Source of the DNA: Rhizobium sp.
GTDB lineage: Bacteria > Pseudomonadota > Alphaproteobacteria > Rhizobiales > Rhizobiaceae
DNA: 64,000 bases
NCBI GenBank assembly: GCA_019739215.1
Contig: JAHHDR010000023.1
Coordinates: 219,656-283,655, forward strand
Direction: 5' to 3'
Shown: positions 47,715 through 58,473 of the stretch, in pieces
Layout: every line of letters begins with the position of its first letter
How positions within the stretch are numbered: the first letter of the stretch is position 1
The notes under the pieces: model-generated
Seen by the model: the letters and a program-made list of their open reading frames with translations, nothing else
Told to the model about the DNA's origin: nothing
Database searches by the model: none
Position numbers and translations under genes: made by a program

Positions 47715-48101
47715 TCATGCCGCGGTGCTCACCTCGAGGCGAATGCCCTGGGATTGCTGCAGCAGGCCGATCACGCGGAAGAGATCGGCGGCGCGCGGAT
47801 CGCCTGCGGGGCTGAACATGTCGCGCAGGCTGGCGGCGGTGAGGTCCGCCTGCCGGGACAGTTCCTCGAAGCCGATCGTCGCATCGATATAGTCGAACAG
47901 CACGCTCTTGGCGGTCGCCATGTCGTCGGCCAGCAGCACCTCGATCGCCTCCGACAGCAGCGCATTGCCGAAGGCATCATCGGTGCGGATGCGTCCTTTC
48001 ACCTGCTCCCGCATGCCGTCCAGCGTCAGCGGGGCCTCGTCGGAGAGGGGCGGGGCGGGATTGGCTTCGGGCATGGTCGGATCGGCGCTCGTCTGGTGCA
48101 T
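47715..48101 (-). CDS. HTH protein of the HigA/addiction-antidote type, no partner seen
   Basis: The product is 128 residues from ATG 48101 (ATG 48074 is an alternative). A Pro-rich first 25 residues are followed by helices with LLADDMATAKSVLFDYIDAT. A C-terminal XRE-like HTH, GFEELSRQADLTAASLRDMF, then SPAGDPRAADLFRVIGLLQQ, resembles probable addiction module antidotes. No toxin gene is adjacent, so it is likely a lone regulator. It lies downstream of glyS on the same strand with a hairpin between. Confidence 0.7.
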   Translation of the reverse strand: MHQTSADPTMPEANPAPPLSDEAPLTLDGMREQVKGRIRTDDAFGNALLSEAIEVLLADDMATAKSVLFDYIDATIGFEELSRQADLTAASLRDMFSPAGDPRAADLFRVIGLLQQSQGIRLEVSTAA

Positions 48102-48175
48102 GCGGACAGATATGGGGACGACCGTGTCGCAATCACGGCCCGGAAATCACTTTGTCTTGATGGCGCTGGCGGAAG

Positions 48176-48199
48176 GCATGGCGGCTGTTGCCGCCATGC
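48176..48199. terminator. Perfect hairpin downstream of glyS
   Basis: GCATGGCGGC (48176-48185) pairs perfectly with GCCGCCATGC (48190-48199) around TGTT. It lies 20 bp past the glyS stop. No T run follows in the glyS direction, so it is probably a weak terminator or RNA-stabilising hairpin. Confidence 0.5.
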
Positions 48200-48218
48200 T
48201 ACGCTGAGCGGGCCGGGT

Positions 48219-50412
48219 TCAGCCCGAGATCTTCGAGAAATCGGCCACCGTGGCAGTCGCGGCACGGATCGCGGCCAGCAGGGCGAGGCGATTGGCGCGG
48301 ATGGCGGCGTCCTCGTCATTGACCAGGACGTCGTTGAAAAACGTGTCGACAGGACCGCGCAGCTTCGACAGCCCTGCCATGGCCGCGCCGAAATCCTCGC
48401 GGTTCACCGCAGAAAGTGCGCTCTGCGAAGCGTTGACGATTGCTGAATGCAAGGCAGTCTCAGCTGGAAGCTTGAAGAGCGAACGGTCAATCGCATTAAC
48501 GACCTCGGTACCCTTCTTTTCCTCTGCTGCCAGAAGCTGCGTTGCCCGACGTGTTCCGGCCAGCAGGTTCTTGCCGTCCTCGGTATCGACAAATTTTGCC
48601 AGAGCCTCGGCGCGGCGAGTTATAGACAGAAGTCGTTTTGTATTTTTCATGCCAGGCGTTTGGTTGTCGCGTTGGGTGCCCATGTCCAAGACAGCGTCTA
48701 CAAGGTCGGGACGAATGCCGTTGTCTTTCAATTGCACCTTCAAACGTTCGCCGAAGAAGGAAGACAGGTCAAACGCCACCATGACAGGGTCGCAGTCAGG
48801 GAACCTGTCGGCGTGGTGAAGTGCAAACCAAAGAACATCAAGGTCCACGTTGTTTGCCAGAACGATGCTAACGACACCAAGCGCAGCACGACGCAGCGCA
48901 TACGGATCCTTAGAACCCGTCGGCTTCTCGTCGATCGCCCAGAACCCGGTCAACGTATCGAGCTTGTCCGCCAGCGCCACCGTCACCGAAACCGGATCGA
49001 CCGGCACGCGGTCCGACGGGCCGTTCGGCTTCCAATGTTCCTCGATCGCCGCGGCCACGGACGCATCCTCGCCCTGGAGTAGCGCATATTTCCGCCCCAT
49101 CAGCCCCTGCAACTCCGGAAACTCGCCCACAGCCTCGGTGCGCAGGTCGGCCTTGGCCAGCACCACGGCCCGATCGACCTTGATCGGGTCGGCGCCGGTC
49201 ACCTTGGCGAGTTCGGCGGCCAGCACCCGGATGCGCCCGACCCGCTCCCCCTGCGTGCCCAGCTTGGCATGGAACGTCACGTTCAGATGATCGAGCTTGG
49301 CCATCCGCTGGTCGAGCGGCTTCTTGAGGTCGAGGCCGAACTTCGCGGCCGATGCTTCAAGCTCGTGCAGATCAGGCATGTCCGCCTGGTCGCGCTTGTA
49401 GAAATGCGCCGCGTCCGACAGGCGCGCGCGCACCACCTTGCCATTGCCGTGGACGATTTCCTTGCCGCCGTCCTTCGCCTCGATATTGGAGACCAGGACG
49501 AAGCGGTTGGAGAGGTCTTCGCTGCCCTGCTTGCGGGTGACGAAGCATTTCTGGTTGGTCTTGATCGTCAGCCGGATGATCTCGGCGGGGATCGCCAGAT
49601 AGGCTTCCTCGAAGGTGCCCATCAGCACATGCGGATATTCGACGAGGCCGGAGACCTCCTCGAGCAGCGCCTCGTCCTCGACCAGGTCGAGGCCGGAGGC
49701 GAAGGTGATGTTTTTCGCATCCGTGCGGATGATGTCCTTGCGGCGCTCGGCATCGAGCACGACCTTGGCCTTTTCCAGGCTTGAGACATAGTCCCGAGAA
49801 GCGCTTGACCGTGATCGCCCCGGGCGCGTGGAAGCGGTGGCCATAGGTGATGTTGGAGGCGGTAATGCCATCGACCTCGAAGGGGATGACCAACGTCTCG
49901 TCATGCTCCGTGCCCCATGTGCAGACGATCGACTGCAGCGGGCGCACCCATTTCAGCGCGCCGGGCCGGGCGGAGGCGGCGCCGGACCGCATGCTCTTGG
50001 GCCAGGGGAAGTTCCTGATGATGCCGGGCATCGCCTCGGCGACGATATCCTCGGCGCGGCGGCCGGGCTTGATAATAATGGCGACGTAGTAATCGCCCTT
50101 CTTAGGGTCCGTGCGCGTCTCGGCCTGGTCGATAGAGGCGAGGCCGGCGCCACGAAGGAAGCCGTCGATCGCCTGCTGCGGCGCTGTCGTGCTCGGGCCC
50201 TTCTTCTCTTCGCGCACCTCGGCGGAATGCGCGGTCAGCCCGCGAATATCCAGCGTCAGCCGGCGGGGCGTCCAGTATTCGCGCGCGCCCTCATAGGTCA
50301 GGCCCGCCTCCACCAGCGCGTCGGTGAGCAGCTTCCTGAGATCGCCGGCAGCCTTGCGCTGCATGCCGGCGGGGATTTCCTCGGAGCGGAGTTCAAGCAG
50401 AAGATCGGGCAT
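48219..50412 (-). pseudogene. glyS: Glycyl-tRNA synthetase beta subunit, frame broken once as sequenced
   Basis: The start [20 protein letters not shown] at 50412 and the whole GlyS sequence are recognisable, but the frame shifts at 49793-49795. There a run of three C (plus strand) should be two. Removing one base joins AITVKRFS to [20 protein letters not shown] without a gap and gives 730 residues, normal for GlyS. GlyS pairs with GlyQ to charge tRNA-Gly with glycine; the beta subunit carries the tRNA-binding part (HD-like and DALR regions towards the C terminus). The gene is essential, so the break is more likely a sequence error than a real mutation. Downstream is the HTH gene at 47715; upstream are the DUF2207 gene and lemA. 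Confidence 0.9.
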
Positions 50413-50548
50413 GTCGGTCAGGCTTTCGGTCGGGCTTGCAGGCGGGCTGTCTGGAAGGTGGTTTGGCAGGCTGTCTGGCTGTGGAAATTGCGTGCCGGAC
50501 CTAGCAAGTTCTCACCGCGATGTCACGACCGAATGGCGGAATTTCGGG

Positions 50549-52500
50549 CTACCAGCCACCGCCGCCACCACCACCACCGCCGCCGCCGGACGAACCGCCA
50601 CCGGACGACGAGGACGACGAGAAGCCGGACGACGAACTCTTGGGCGGGGGCGGCAGCGACGAGACGATCGAGGTGGAAATCGAGCTCGACACCGTCGACA
50701 TGCGGTTGCCGAACTGTCGGGGGCTGATGTCGCGGCCGCTGTACCAGCCCGGCTTGTAGTCGTGGTTCGCATTGGCGCCGGCCGTTTCCAGCCATTGCTG
50801 GAAATGCGTCGACCACGGCTTCTCGACCCCGAGCGCCACCGCATAGGGCAGCAGTTTCTCATAGTGCTGCGGTGACATCTGGGGCACGCCGGCGAGGTTC
50901 ATGCGGTCTTTTTCGGCCACGGTCAGATAGAGCTTCAGGCCCTCGATGCCGTCCATCAGTTCCCGCCCAAGCGGCGTGGCGGCACCCATGAAGGTGGTGA
51001 AGAACACGGTGCTGACCAGGATGCCGCCGCAGCAGGCCAGCGCCACCCTGTCGTCGAAAGTATGGGCGACCTCGAACAGCACGATCGCGCTGACCAGCAG
51101 GACGATCGCCATGGCCAACCAGAAGAAGCCGAGAAACATCCAGGCCATTACCCTGATCGCGGTATTGGGGGCCGAGCGGATGATGGCGCCAAGCACCGCC
51201 GAAAAGATCGAGACGAAGACGAACAGCACGCCCGGAACGATGAGCATGCCGAGCATCTTCGTATCGAACGTCCCGAGCAGGATCACCGAAAGATAGGCAG
51301 CCACTGCCAGAACGATGCCCCAGACGATGATGCCGAGATTGTAGCGGTAATATTTGCCGGTATGTTCCTTGTCGATCGACACCCGGAAATCGTCGCCCAT
51401 CTTCTGCAGCTTGCGGCCATTGACCTTGTTGATGGCGAGGAACGGAACGCCCTGTACCGAGCGGTAGATCACGTCCTCGCCCAGCGGCAGGGGCTTTTCA
51501 GGTTTGCTTTCGGTCGGTTTGAAACTGACCTCGCCCTTGACGTCGTCGAGGATGATCAGGCCCTTGACCGCGAGGTTGATCGCGGAGGCCGAGAAGGCGG
51601 TCCAGCCATTGTTGGTGAAGCCGCGATTGGCGACATAGTTGACCAGGGCAGGGGAAAGGCCCAGCGGCGCATCCCAGCGCGGGATGACCACGCCGCGCGA
51701 GGGGTCACGTCCGGCGCGGATCCAGTTCCAGGCGAAATAGACGAGCACGATTCCGAAGGCGGCGATCGCGATCAGCGAGTTCATCCGGTCCCTGACCTGC
51801 CACCAGAACTGGTCGGTCTCCGATGGCAATTCCAGCACGCCCTTGGCGAGCTTGACGCCAACCGTCAGCCCTTCGCGCAGGTTGAGCGGCACGGTCGTTG
51901 CGAAGAACACCTCATTGTCTTCGACCAGCACGCGCGCATTCTTCTCAATCGCGCCAAGTGGACCGGTGAAGAAGGTCGTGGCCTCGGTTTTTTGCGCCTT
52001 GCGGCAGCATGATCGTGGCGCTGGCCTCGCGGATCGGGAACTCCCAGGCGTTGCCCGTGACATTCCAGAACAACTCGTCGAAATCCGCGCGGTAGCGCAC
52101 CTGCCGGCCGGTCTGGTAGGTGATCGAGTAGAGATGCTCACCACGCGGGATGAAGACGTCGGGATCGCCGATATAGATGCGGATGCCGCCGTCGATGGTT
52201 TCGGTCCTGTACGGCTCGTCCTGGCCGTTGCGCTCGATCTTGTCGATCGAAAAATCCACCCGTTGCACGGCGCCGGAATCGCCGGTGAAGGTCAGCGGAA
52301 AGTCGCGATAGATGCCGCGCTTGATCTTGTAGCCTTCAGCCTTGACGCGGATCGTCTCGGTCACGGTCATGCGACCGGTTTTTCGCGACGTCGATCGCTG
52401 CGTGAAAGGATTCGATCGCCTCTTCGGCGCGCAGGGGGAGGGCCGCCCCCAGGAGCGCGAGGAAGACAAAGGCCAGCCGGAGAGCGATGCGCCTCGCCAC
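50549..52500 (-). pseudogene. DUF2207 membrane protein, frame broken twice as sequenced
   Basis: The start is GTG 52500 behind GAGGGA: a signal peptide (ALRLAFVFLALLGAALPLRA) followed by EEAIESFHAAIDVAK. Two breaks follow: a T run of five at 52379-52383 that should be four, and a run of six at 51988-51993 that should be five. With both repaired, the product is 649 residues: signal peptide, a DUF2207 beta-rich periplasmic domain, several membrane helices in the second half, and a C-terminal low-complexity tail of Ser and Gly (SSGGGSSGGGGGGG). DUF2207 proteins commonly follow lemA, as here, with 11 bp between. Function is unknown, probably envelope-related. Both breaks are homopolymer insertions. 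Confidence 0.85.
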
Positions 52501-52511
52501 GATCGGGTCCC

Positions 52512-53066
52512 TCAGAACTTGACCTGCGGCAGCGCGCGGTCGGCCTCGTTGGTGATCTCGAAATAGTCCTTCTTGGCAAAGCCGAAGGGGTTGGCGACGA
52601 GATTGGAGGGAAAGCTCTCGACCTTGATGTTGAGCTCCCGCGCCGAGCCGTTGTAGTAGCGCCGCGCCATCTGGATCTCGCCTTCGATGCCGTCGAGCGC
52701 GCGCTGCATTTCGAGGAAGTTGTCGTTGGCCTTGAGATCGGGATAGGCCTCGGCGATCACCATCACCCGGCCGAGCGCCTGCCCGAGCAGGTTCTCCGCC
52801 ATGCCCCTTGTCGCGACGTCGCCAGCGGGGATCGCCTGCGCCCTGTTGCGCAGTTCGATCACCTCCTCGAGCGTCGACTTCTCGTGCGCCGCGTACCCCT
52901 TCACGGTCTCGATCAAGTTGGGGATCAGGTCGGCGCGGCGCTTGAGCTGCACGTCGATGCCCGACCAGGCTTCCTCCGCCATCTGCCGCGATTTCACCAG
53001 GCTGTTGTAGAGCACCACGCCGAAGAGCGCGATGGCTGCGACGACGAGCACGATCACATAGGTCAT
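52512..53066 (-). CDS. lemA: LemA family protein
   Basis: The product is 184 residues with an N-terminal membrane anchor (YVIVLVVAAIALFGVVLYNS) and an outside helical bundle: MAEEAWSGIDVQLKRRADLI, PNLIETVKGYAAHEKSTLEE and RRYYNGSARELNIKVESFPS, all typical of LemA. It forms a unit with the DUF2207 gene, which starts 11 bp later. Its cellular role is unclear. It is the only intact gene of more than 300 bp between 49.8 and 57 kb. Confidence 0.93.
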   Translation of the reverse strand: MTYVIVLVVAAIALFGVVLYNSLVKSRQMAEEAWSGIDVQLKRRADLIPNLIETVKGYAAHEKSTLEEVIELRNRAQAIPAGDVATRGMAENLLGQALGRVMVIAEAYPDLKANDNFLEMQRALDGIEGEIQMARRYYNGSARELNIKVESFPSNLVANPFGFAKKDYFEITNEADRALPQVKF

Positions 53067-53218
53067 TGAGGCAAGTCTCCCCTCATATCGATTGCGCGAA
53101 GGTAACGTTTCAGAGGGTTCAAGTCATCGGCGAAATTTGCGGCGGCTTGGAGGCCGGCTTCTGTACTTGGCCAGGCAGAAACCTCCCGACCAGACGCTGC
53201 GGCGACACTGGGGGACTC

Positions 53219-53234
53219 CGGAATTCGAATTCCG
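53219..53234. repeat. 16-bp perfect palindrome in the lemA upstream region
   Basis: CGGAATTCGAATTCCG is self-complementary and holds two GAATTC sites. It lies in the 288-bp gap before lemA (53067-53354), where no other feature is seen. It could be a protein-binding site; see findings for the alternative. Confidence 0.45.
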
Positions 53235-53354
53235 AATCAAACGCTTGGAGAATGTCGTATCGCCTCCGCCCCAGTTTACCTTGGAAACTGCGGGAGGACG
53301 GGTTGCGTGTGATTATCGTGTTCAGGATCAACCACCAGCCGTCGGGACACGACA

Positions 53355-53552
53355 ATGAAGACGCTCACGACCATCATCAACATCTTCGCATTCGCGGTGC
53401 TGTTCAGTGAGTATGCCGTGGCGATGACCCCGCCCGAGCCCGCCGGCACCCGCCGCTTCCTCCAGATCTATGCCGGCCAGCTCCCCACCGGCACCTTCCC
53501 CACCCTGAAGCCAGTCTGGCAGATGGGCTACAGCGAAACGGAGATCGTCTGA
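53355..53552 (+). CDS. Small hypothetical protein with a signal-like N terminus
   Basis: The product is 65 residues. The first 23 residues (MKTLTTIINIFAFAVLFSEY, then AVA) look like a signal peptide or anchor. The rest is TPPEPAGTRRFLQIYAGQLP followed by a short Thr/Pro-rich tail. No strong ribosome binding site precedes ATG 53355. It ends five bases from the stop of the convergent glyQ. It lies in the error-prone region, so the real frame may be longer. Unrecognised. Confidence 0.4.
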   Translation: MKTLTTIINIFAFAVLFSEYAVAMTPPEPAGTRRFLQIYAGQLPTGTFPTLKPVWQMGYSETEIV

Positions 53553-53556
53553 ACCT

Positions 53557-54494
53557 TCAGGCCGCGCTCTTCCAGCCCAATCCACCCGCTTCCGTCATCA
53601 GGAAAGCCTCGCCACAGGCGGTGGCCAGCGTGCGCACGCGCAGGATGTAGCTCTGGCGCTCGGTCACCGAGATCACGCCGCGCGCATCCAGCAGGTTGAA
53701 GACATGGCTCGCCTTGATGCACTGGTCATAGGCCGGGAACACGCATTTGTGCAGCGTCTGGTTGGCATTGCCGCCGGCGCGCACCGGCGGCGAGCAGCGC
53801 CAGGCACTCTTTCTCGGCGTCGATGAAATGGCCGGTGCAGCATGCCGGTGTCGGCATATTCGAAATTGTGCCGCGAGTATTCCTGCTCGGCCTGCAGGAA
53901 GACGTCGCCATAGGTGATCTTCTCTTCGCCCTCGCGGCCGTTGAAGTTGAGGTCGTAGACATTGTCGACGCCCTGCACATACATGGCCAGGCGCTCCAGG
54001 CCATAGGTCAGTTCGCCCGCGACCGGCGAGCATTCGATGCCGCAGACCTGCTGGAAATAGGTGAACTGCGACACTTCCATGCCGTCGCACCAGCACTCCC
54101 AGCCCAGACCCCAGGCGCCGAGCGTCGGGCTTTCCCAGTCGTCCTCGACGAAGCGGATGTCATGCAGCAGCGGATCGAGGCCGATCGCCTTCGAGCGAGC
54201 CGAGATAGAGCTCCTGCAGGTTCGGCGGGTTGGGCTTCAGGATGACCTGGTACTGGTAATAATGCTGCAGACGGTTGGGGTTCTCGCCGTAGCGCCCATC
54301 CGAGGGCCGGCGCGAGGGCTGCACATAGGCGGCCTTCCACGGCTTCGGGCCCGAGCGCGCGCAGCGTCGTTGCCGGATGGAAGGTCCCCGCGCCGACTTC
54401 CATGTCGTAGGGCTGCAGCACCGCGCAGCCCTTGTCGGCCCAGTAATTGCTGCAGCGTCAGGATCAGCGCCTGGAACGAGCGCTTCGGGTTCAT
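53557..54494 (-). pseudogene. glyQ: Glycyl-tRNA synthetase alpha subunit, frame broken five times as sequenced
   Basis: ATG 54494 starts [14 protein letters not shown], the standard GlyQ N terminus, and the frame ends GGLGWKSAA at 53557. Between them, five one-base insertions are needed to explain the pieces: near 54449, 54343, 54189-54190, 53830-53831 and 53776-53784. With all removed, the 938 bp become 933 and encode 310 residues with [51 protein letters not shown] and [16 protein letters not shown], all GlyQ landmarks. GlyQ holds the class II catalytic core and pairs with GlyS. Since the enzyme is essential and all five breaks are insertions, this is best read as poor consensus. Confidence 0.88.
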
Positions 54495-54717
54495 GTGGTC
54501 TGGAATCTGCGGTCATGATCGGGGCCGTCACTGGGTTGCTGGCGTCGCCGGTGCAGTGCCATGATGGGCCGGGCGGGTCAAGACGTTTCCCCTGTCCCGC
54601 CAAGGCAGTGCGGTCAGGGCAGCCCCGCCCTGCGCGCGACTTGATTTCCGTCAACGCCGATTATCTCCCTAACCGCTAGCGTCTGCCGTAAGATGGCGAG
54701 TGAACAAAGGCGGGCGG

Positions 54718-57335
54718 ATGACGCATACAGGTCTTGCAAATGCGGAGGCGCAGCAGCGGCTGGCCCGGTTCGGCCCCAACGCCTTGCCCGAGTCCACAGC
54801 GGATTCCCTGGTCGCGATCTTCCTGCGCCAGTTCCTGAGTCCCGCTGATCTACATCCTGCTCGCCGCCGCTCTCGTCTCCCTTATCGTCAGCGATATCAA
54901 GGATGCTCTGTTCATCGGTTTGGTGTTGGTCGTCAATGGCATCGTCGGCGCGGCACAGGAATATTCCGCCAGCAAGGCGGCCGCAGTCTTGCGTCAAATG
55001 GAGCAATCGATCGCCACGGTGATCCGGGAGGGTGAGCGTCGCGAGATCGATGCGCGGGATCTCGTTCCGGGCGACATGGTCCTGCTCGAGGCGGGTGGGC
55101 GCGTGCCCGCCGATATTCGGCTGGATGAAGCCGCCGACCTCCGCTGCGACGAATCCATGCTCACGGGTGAGTCCGAGCCGGCACGCAAGGCCGTCGCCGA
55201 TCCATCCTGCGATCCCGCTCGGGCGCAGCTTGCCTTTGCCGGCACGATGGTTACCCGCGGCCGGGCGCGCGGCGAGGTCGTCGCCACCGGTCTGGCGACG
55301 GAATTGGGCCGCATCGCCGACGTTCTGGCTGAAAGCTCCCGGGCCAAGCCGCCACTTCTCCTGCGGCTGGAGCGGCTGTCCAGGATGCTCGCCCTTGTCG
55401 TGCTGGTCGCGACGCTGCTGCTTGTCGGCATCGGCCTGCTGCGCGGCATGGCGCTGACGGAACTCTTCATGGTTTCGGTCGGTCTCGCGGTCAGCGCCAT
55501 ACCGGAGGGCTTGCCCGTCGCGATTACCGTCGCGCTCGCCATCGCCATGCGGCGAATGGCGCGGCGGCACGTGATCATGCGCAATCTGCCGGCCATCGAA
55601 TCGCTCGGCTCCTGCACCCTGATCGCGACCGACAAGACGGGTACGCTCACCCTCAACGAACTGACGGTGACGGATATCGTCCTTCCGGGGGGCGCCCGGA
55701 TCTTGCTGGAAACCAATGCCCAGCAGGGCTCCGATCTTGAGGCCGGGTCGGGCGCCGCATTTCCGCTCGAGACGCAGCAGCGGATGCAGCCTCTGCTCCA
55801 CGCAGCGGTCCTGCCCAACGAGGCCCATATCACGCGCAACGGCGACGATTGGCAGGGTACCGGAGACACAGTAGACATCGCGCTGCTGTCTGCGGCGCAC
55901 CGGGGCGGCGTCGCCCACGAAGACGCGCAGGCCCGCCATCCGCTGATCGCGCGCATACCCTATGAGCCCGATCTCAAATATGCGGCATCGTTCCACAAGA
56001 GCGAACGGCAAGTCCGGATGTTCGTCAAGGGCGCGCCGGAAACGCTGATTGCCATGGCATCGTCGATGAATGTCGAGGGAGAGGCGGTCCCCATCGACCG
56101 CGACTATCTGCTCGAACAGAAATCACTCATGGCGGCGGGAGGGCTGAGGGTCCTCGCATTTGCCGAAGGCAGCATAGAGAGCGACGGCACCGACGCGTTC
56201 GATCATTCGCATCTGGAGGGCCTCACGTTCCTCGGGCTTGCCGGCATGAAAGATCCGCTGAGGCCGGAGGTGCCTGCAGCGATGCGGGCCTGCCGCTCGG
56301 CCGGCATCGCGGTGGCCATGGTTACCGGCGATGATCCCATTACCGCCTGCGCCATCGCACGTGATGCGGGCCTGTCGTTCCAGGATGGCGAGGTCGTCAC
56401 CGGAGCGGAGGTTCAAGAGGCCACGGCGAAAGGCAATGCTGCGCTCGACGCGCTTACGCTCGGCGCCCGGATCTATGCGCGGGTCGAACCGCTCCAGAAG
56501 CTTGCGATCGTGGAATCCCTGGCGCGCAACGGTCATGTCGTCGCCGTGACCGGCGACGGTGTCAACGACGCACCGGCACTCAAGCATGCCCATGTCGGCG
56601 TCGCCATGGGGCGCAAGGGCACCGATATCGCCCGCGAAAGCGCCGACATCATCCTGACCGACGACAATTTTGCGTCGATCATCAGCGGCATCCGCGAGGG
56701 CAGGGTTGCCTATGCCAACATTCGCAAGGTCGTCTTCATGCTGATCGGCACGGGCGCGGCCGAGGTCATGCTCTTCCTGCTGGCCATCACGGCCGGGATG
56801 CCGATGCCGCTGCTTGCCGTGCAACTGCTCTGGCTGAACCTCGTGACCAATGGTATCCAGGACGTCGCGCTGGCTGCGGAAAAGGCCGAAGGCGACGAAC
56901 TCGACCAGCCGCCGCGCAAGCCGGGCGAAAACTCTGTTCGATCGCCTCATGGTTCGTCGGATCCTGATTGCCGCGCTGTTCATGGGCCTGGGTGGCTATG
57001 CGCTCTTCCACTGGCGTGTTGCCGCGGGCGATCCGGTCGAGGCGGTCCGCAACGAGCTTCTCCTGCTCTTCGTGCTCTTCGAAAATGCCCTCACGCTGAG
57101 CGCGCGGTCCGAGCGCAACCTGCTGTTCGGCAGGTGGAATTTGTCCAACCCACTGTTGCTGGTGGGCGTTGCCGCGACGCAGAGTCTTCATGTCGGGGCA
57201 ATGTACATCCCCTTCATGGCAGACACACTCGGCCTCGCGCCCGTCAGCTTTTCACACTGGGCCGCTCTGCTGCTGCCGGCCATCGTGCTGTTCGGCATGC
57301 TGGAGTTCGACAAATGGATGCACCGCAGGCGCTGA
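54718..57335 (+). pseudogene. P-type cation-transporting ATPase (P2 type), frame broken twice as sequenced
   Basis: ATG 54718 starts MTHTGLANAEAQQRLARFG, a cation-ATPase N-terminal domain. One extra C at 54841-54843 interrupts FLSP before LIYILLAAALVSLIVSD, and one extra A at 56928-56931 interrupts KPGE before TLFDRLMVRR. Repaired, the product is 871 residues. The phosphorylation motif DKTGTLTLNEL starts at 55631, TGES is near 55165-55180, GDGVNDAPALKHA is near 56553-56592, and eight to ten membrane helices are present. By family, it pumps a divalent cation such as calcium or magnesium across the inner membrane. It is divergent from glyQ. Confidence 0.87.
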
Positions 57336-57357
57336 ACCTCGCCACGACGCCGGACGT

Positions 57358-57558
57358 TCAGTCTTCGTCTTCCCGCTTGGGCCGGTATTCGCCGGTCTTC
57401 GGGTCAAGCACCAGCGTGCCCTTGGCATTGTTGGCGGTCGCCTTGCGCCGACGATGGTTGCCCTGCGCCAGGCGCTGGGCGTCGGCGACGAATTTCTTGT
57501 AGAACAGCCAGCCGATCAGCGCGGCCAGCAGCACGAAAATGACTTTCGAAAGTCCCAC
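57358..57558 (-). CDS. Small membrane-anchored hypothetical protein of 66 residues
   Basis: GTG 57558 is preceded by AGGGAG. An N-terminal membrane helix (VIFVLLAALIGWLFYKKFV) is followed by a basic cytoplasmic tail (NHRRRKATANNAKGTLVLDP, then KTGEYRPKREDED). It follows the S49 peptidase by 13 bp on the same strand, so it probably belongs to the same transcript. This pairing suggests a partner of the membrane peptidase. Unknown otherwise. Confidence 0.8.
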   Translation of the reverse strand: MGLSKVIFVLLAALIGWLFYKKFVADAQRLAQGNHRRRKATANNAKGTLVLDPKTGEYRPKREDED

Positions 57559-57571
57559 CCCGATTCACTCC

Positions 57572-58426
57572 CTATAGGCCGTAGCGACTCCACCATGCGC
57601 GGTCTTCGGCGGTCTCGGCAAGTCCCGCGGCAAAACCCGCACCAATCCCCGCGCCACCCTTGCCGCTCGATATGAACCGGCCGAGGAACCCGCGCGGGGC
57701 CCCGATCTTCTCAACTTCGACCGTCTCGCCGTAGCGCTTGCGCAATTCCACCATCATATCACCGATACCATCGACGAGTCCAAGCGCCAGGCCGGTCTCG
57801 CCGGTCCAGAACAGTCCGGTGAACAGGTCCGGACTGTCGGACAGCTTGTCGCCGCGACGTTCCCTGACCATGTCGATGAAGACGCGATGCACCTCGTTCT
57901 GCAGCGAGCGGAGGTGGTCGATGTCGCTCTGCTTTTCCGGCTGGAACGGGTCGAGCACCGACTTGTTCTCGCCCGATGTGTAGACGCGCCGCTCCACGCC
58001 GATTTTCTTGAGCAGTTCCGGAAAGCCGAAGCCGCCGGAGATCACGCCGATCGAGCCGACGATCGAGGTCGGGTCGGCGATGATCTCGTCGCCCGAAAGC
58101 GCGATCAGGTAGCCGCCGGAGGCTGCGACATCCTCGACGAAGACGATGACCTTCTTTTCCTTCTCCCGGGCCAGACCGCGGATGCGGTGGAAGATCGCCC
58201 GCGACTGCACCGGCGAGCCGCCGGGCGAGTTGATCGCGATCGCCACGGCCGGCGCGGACTTCCTGCCGAATGCCTTTTCCAGCATGTCCTCGACATTTGC
58301 GAGATTGAGTGCAGGCCTGAACTGGCTGCCCCCGGCCTGGATCACCCCCTGGAGCCGGACAAGCGGGATAACCGTCTTCTCCTTGCGGAATTTCTTGGGG
58401 ATCAGGCGTTTGAGCGAGGCGAGCAT
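57572..58426 (-). CDS. S49 family signal peptide peptidase-like protease (SppA/SohB-like)
   Basis: The product is 284 residues. The catalytic Ser103 is in VAASGGYLIAL and Lys155 in SGENKSVLDP, 52 residues apart as in SppA. The SSPGGSP-like substrate block appears as INSPGGSPVQS at about 66-76. There is no N-terminal signal or anchor; a basic stretch (LKRLIPKKFRKEK) might touch the membrane. The short single-domain length matches bacterial SppA of the Bacillus type. It should digest cleaved signal peptides or other membrane fragments. It precedes the 66-residue membrane protein by 13 bp. Confidence 0.9.
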   Translation of the reverse strand: MLASLKRLIPKKFRKEKTVIPLVRLQGVIQAGGSQFRPALNLANVEDMLEKAFGRKSAPAVAIAINSPGGSPVQSRAIFHRIRGLAREKEKKVIVFVEDVAASGGYLIALSGDEIIADPTSIVGSIGVISGGFGFPELLKKIGVERRVYTSGENKSVLDPFQPEKQSDIDHLRSLQNEVHRVFIDMVRERRGDKLSDSPDLFTGLFWTGETGLALGLVDGIGDMMVELRKRYGETVEVEKIGAPRGFLGRFISSGKGGAGIGAGFAAGLAETAEDRAWWSRYGL

Positions 58427-58473
58427 CGGGTCTCCGTTCAGTTTGTCTTGTCGGGAGATGTAGTGGTGTTTGC

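Noticed and set aside
47715..48101. HigBA-type toxin-antitoxin system
   Set aside because: Only the antidote-like HTH protein is present; no small toxin frame with a ribosome binding site is adjacent on either side.
48219..54494. Calling glyS and glyQ true pseudogenes
   Set aside because: Essential genes, all breaks are one-base insertions in a restricted patch, and repaired proteins are full length and conserved.
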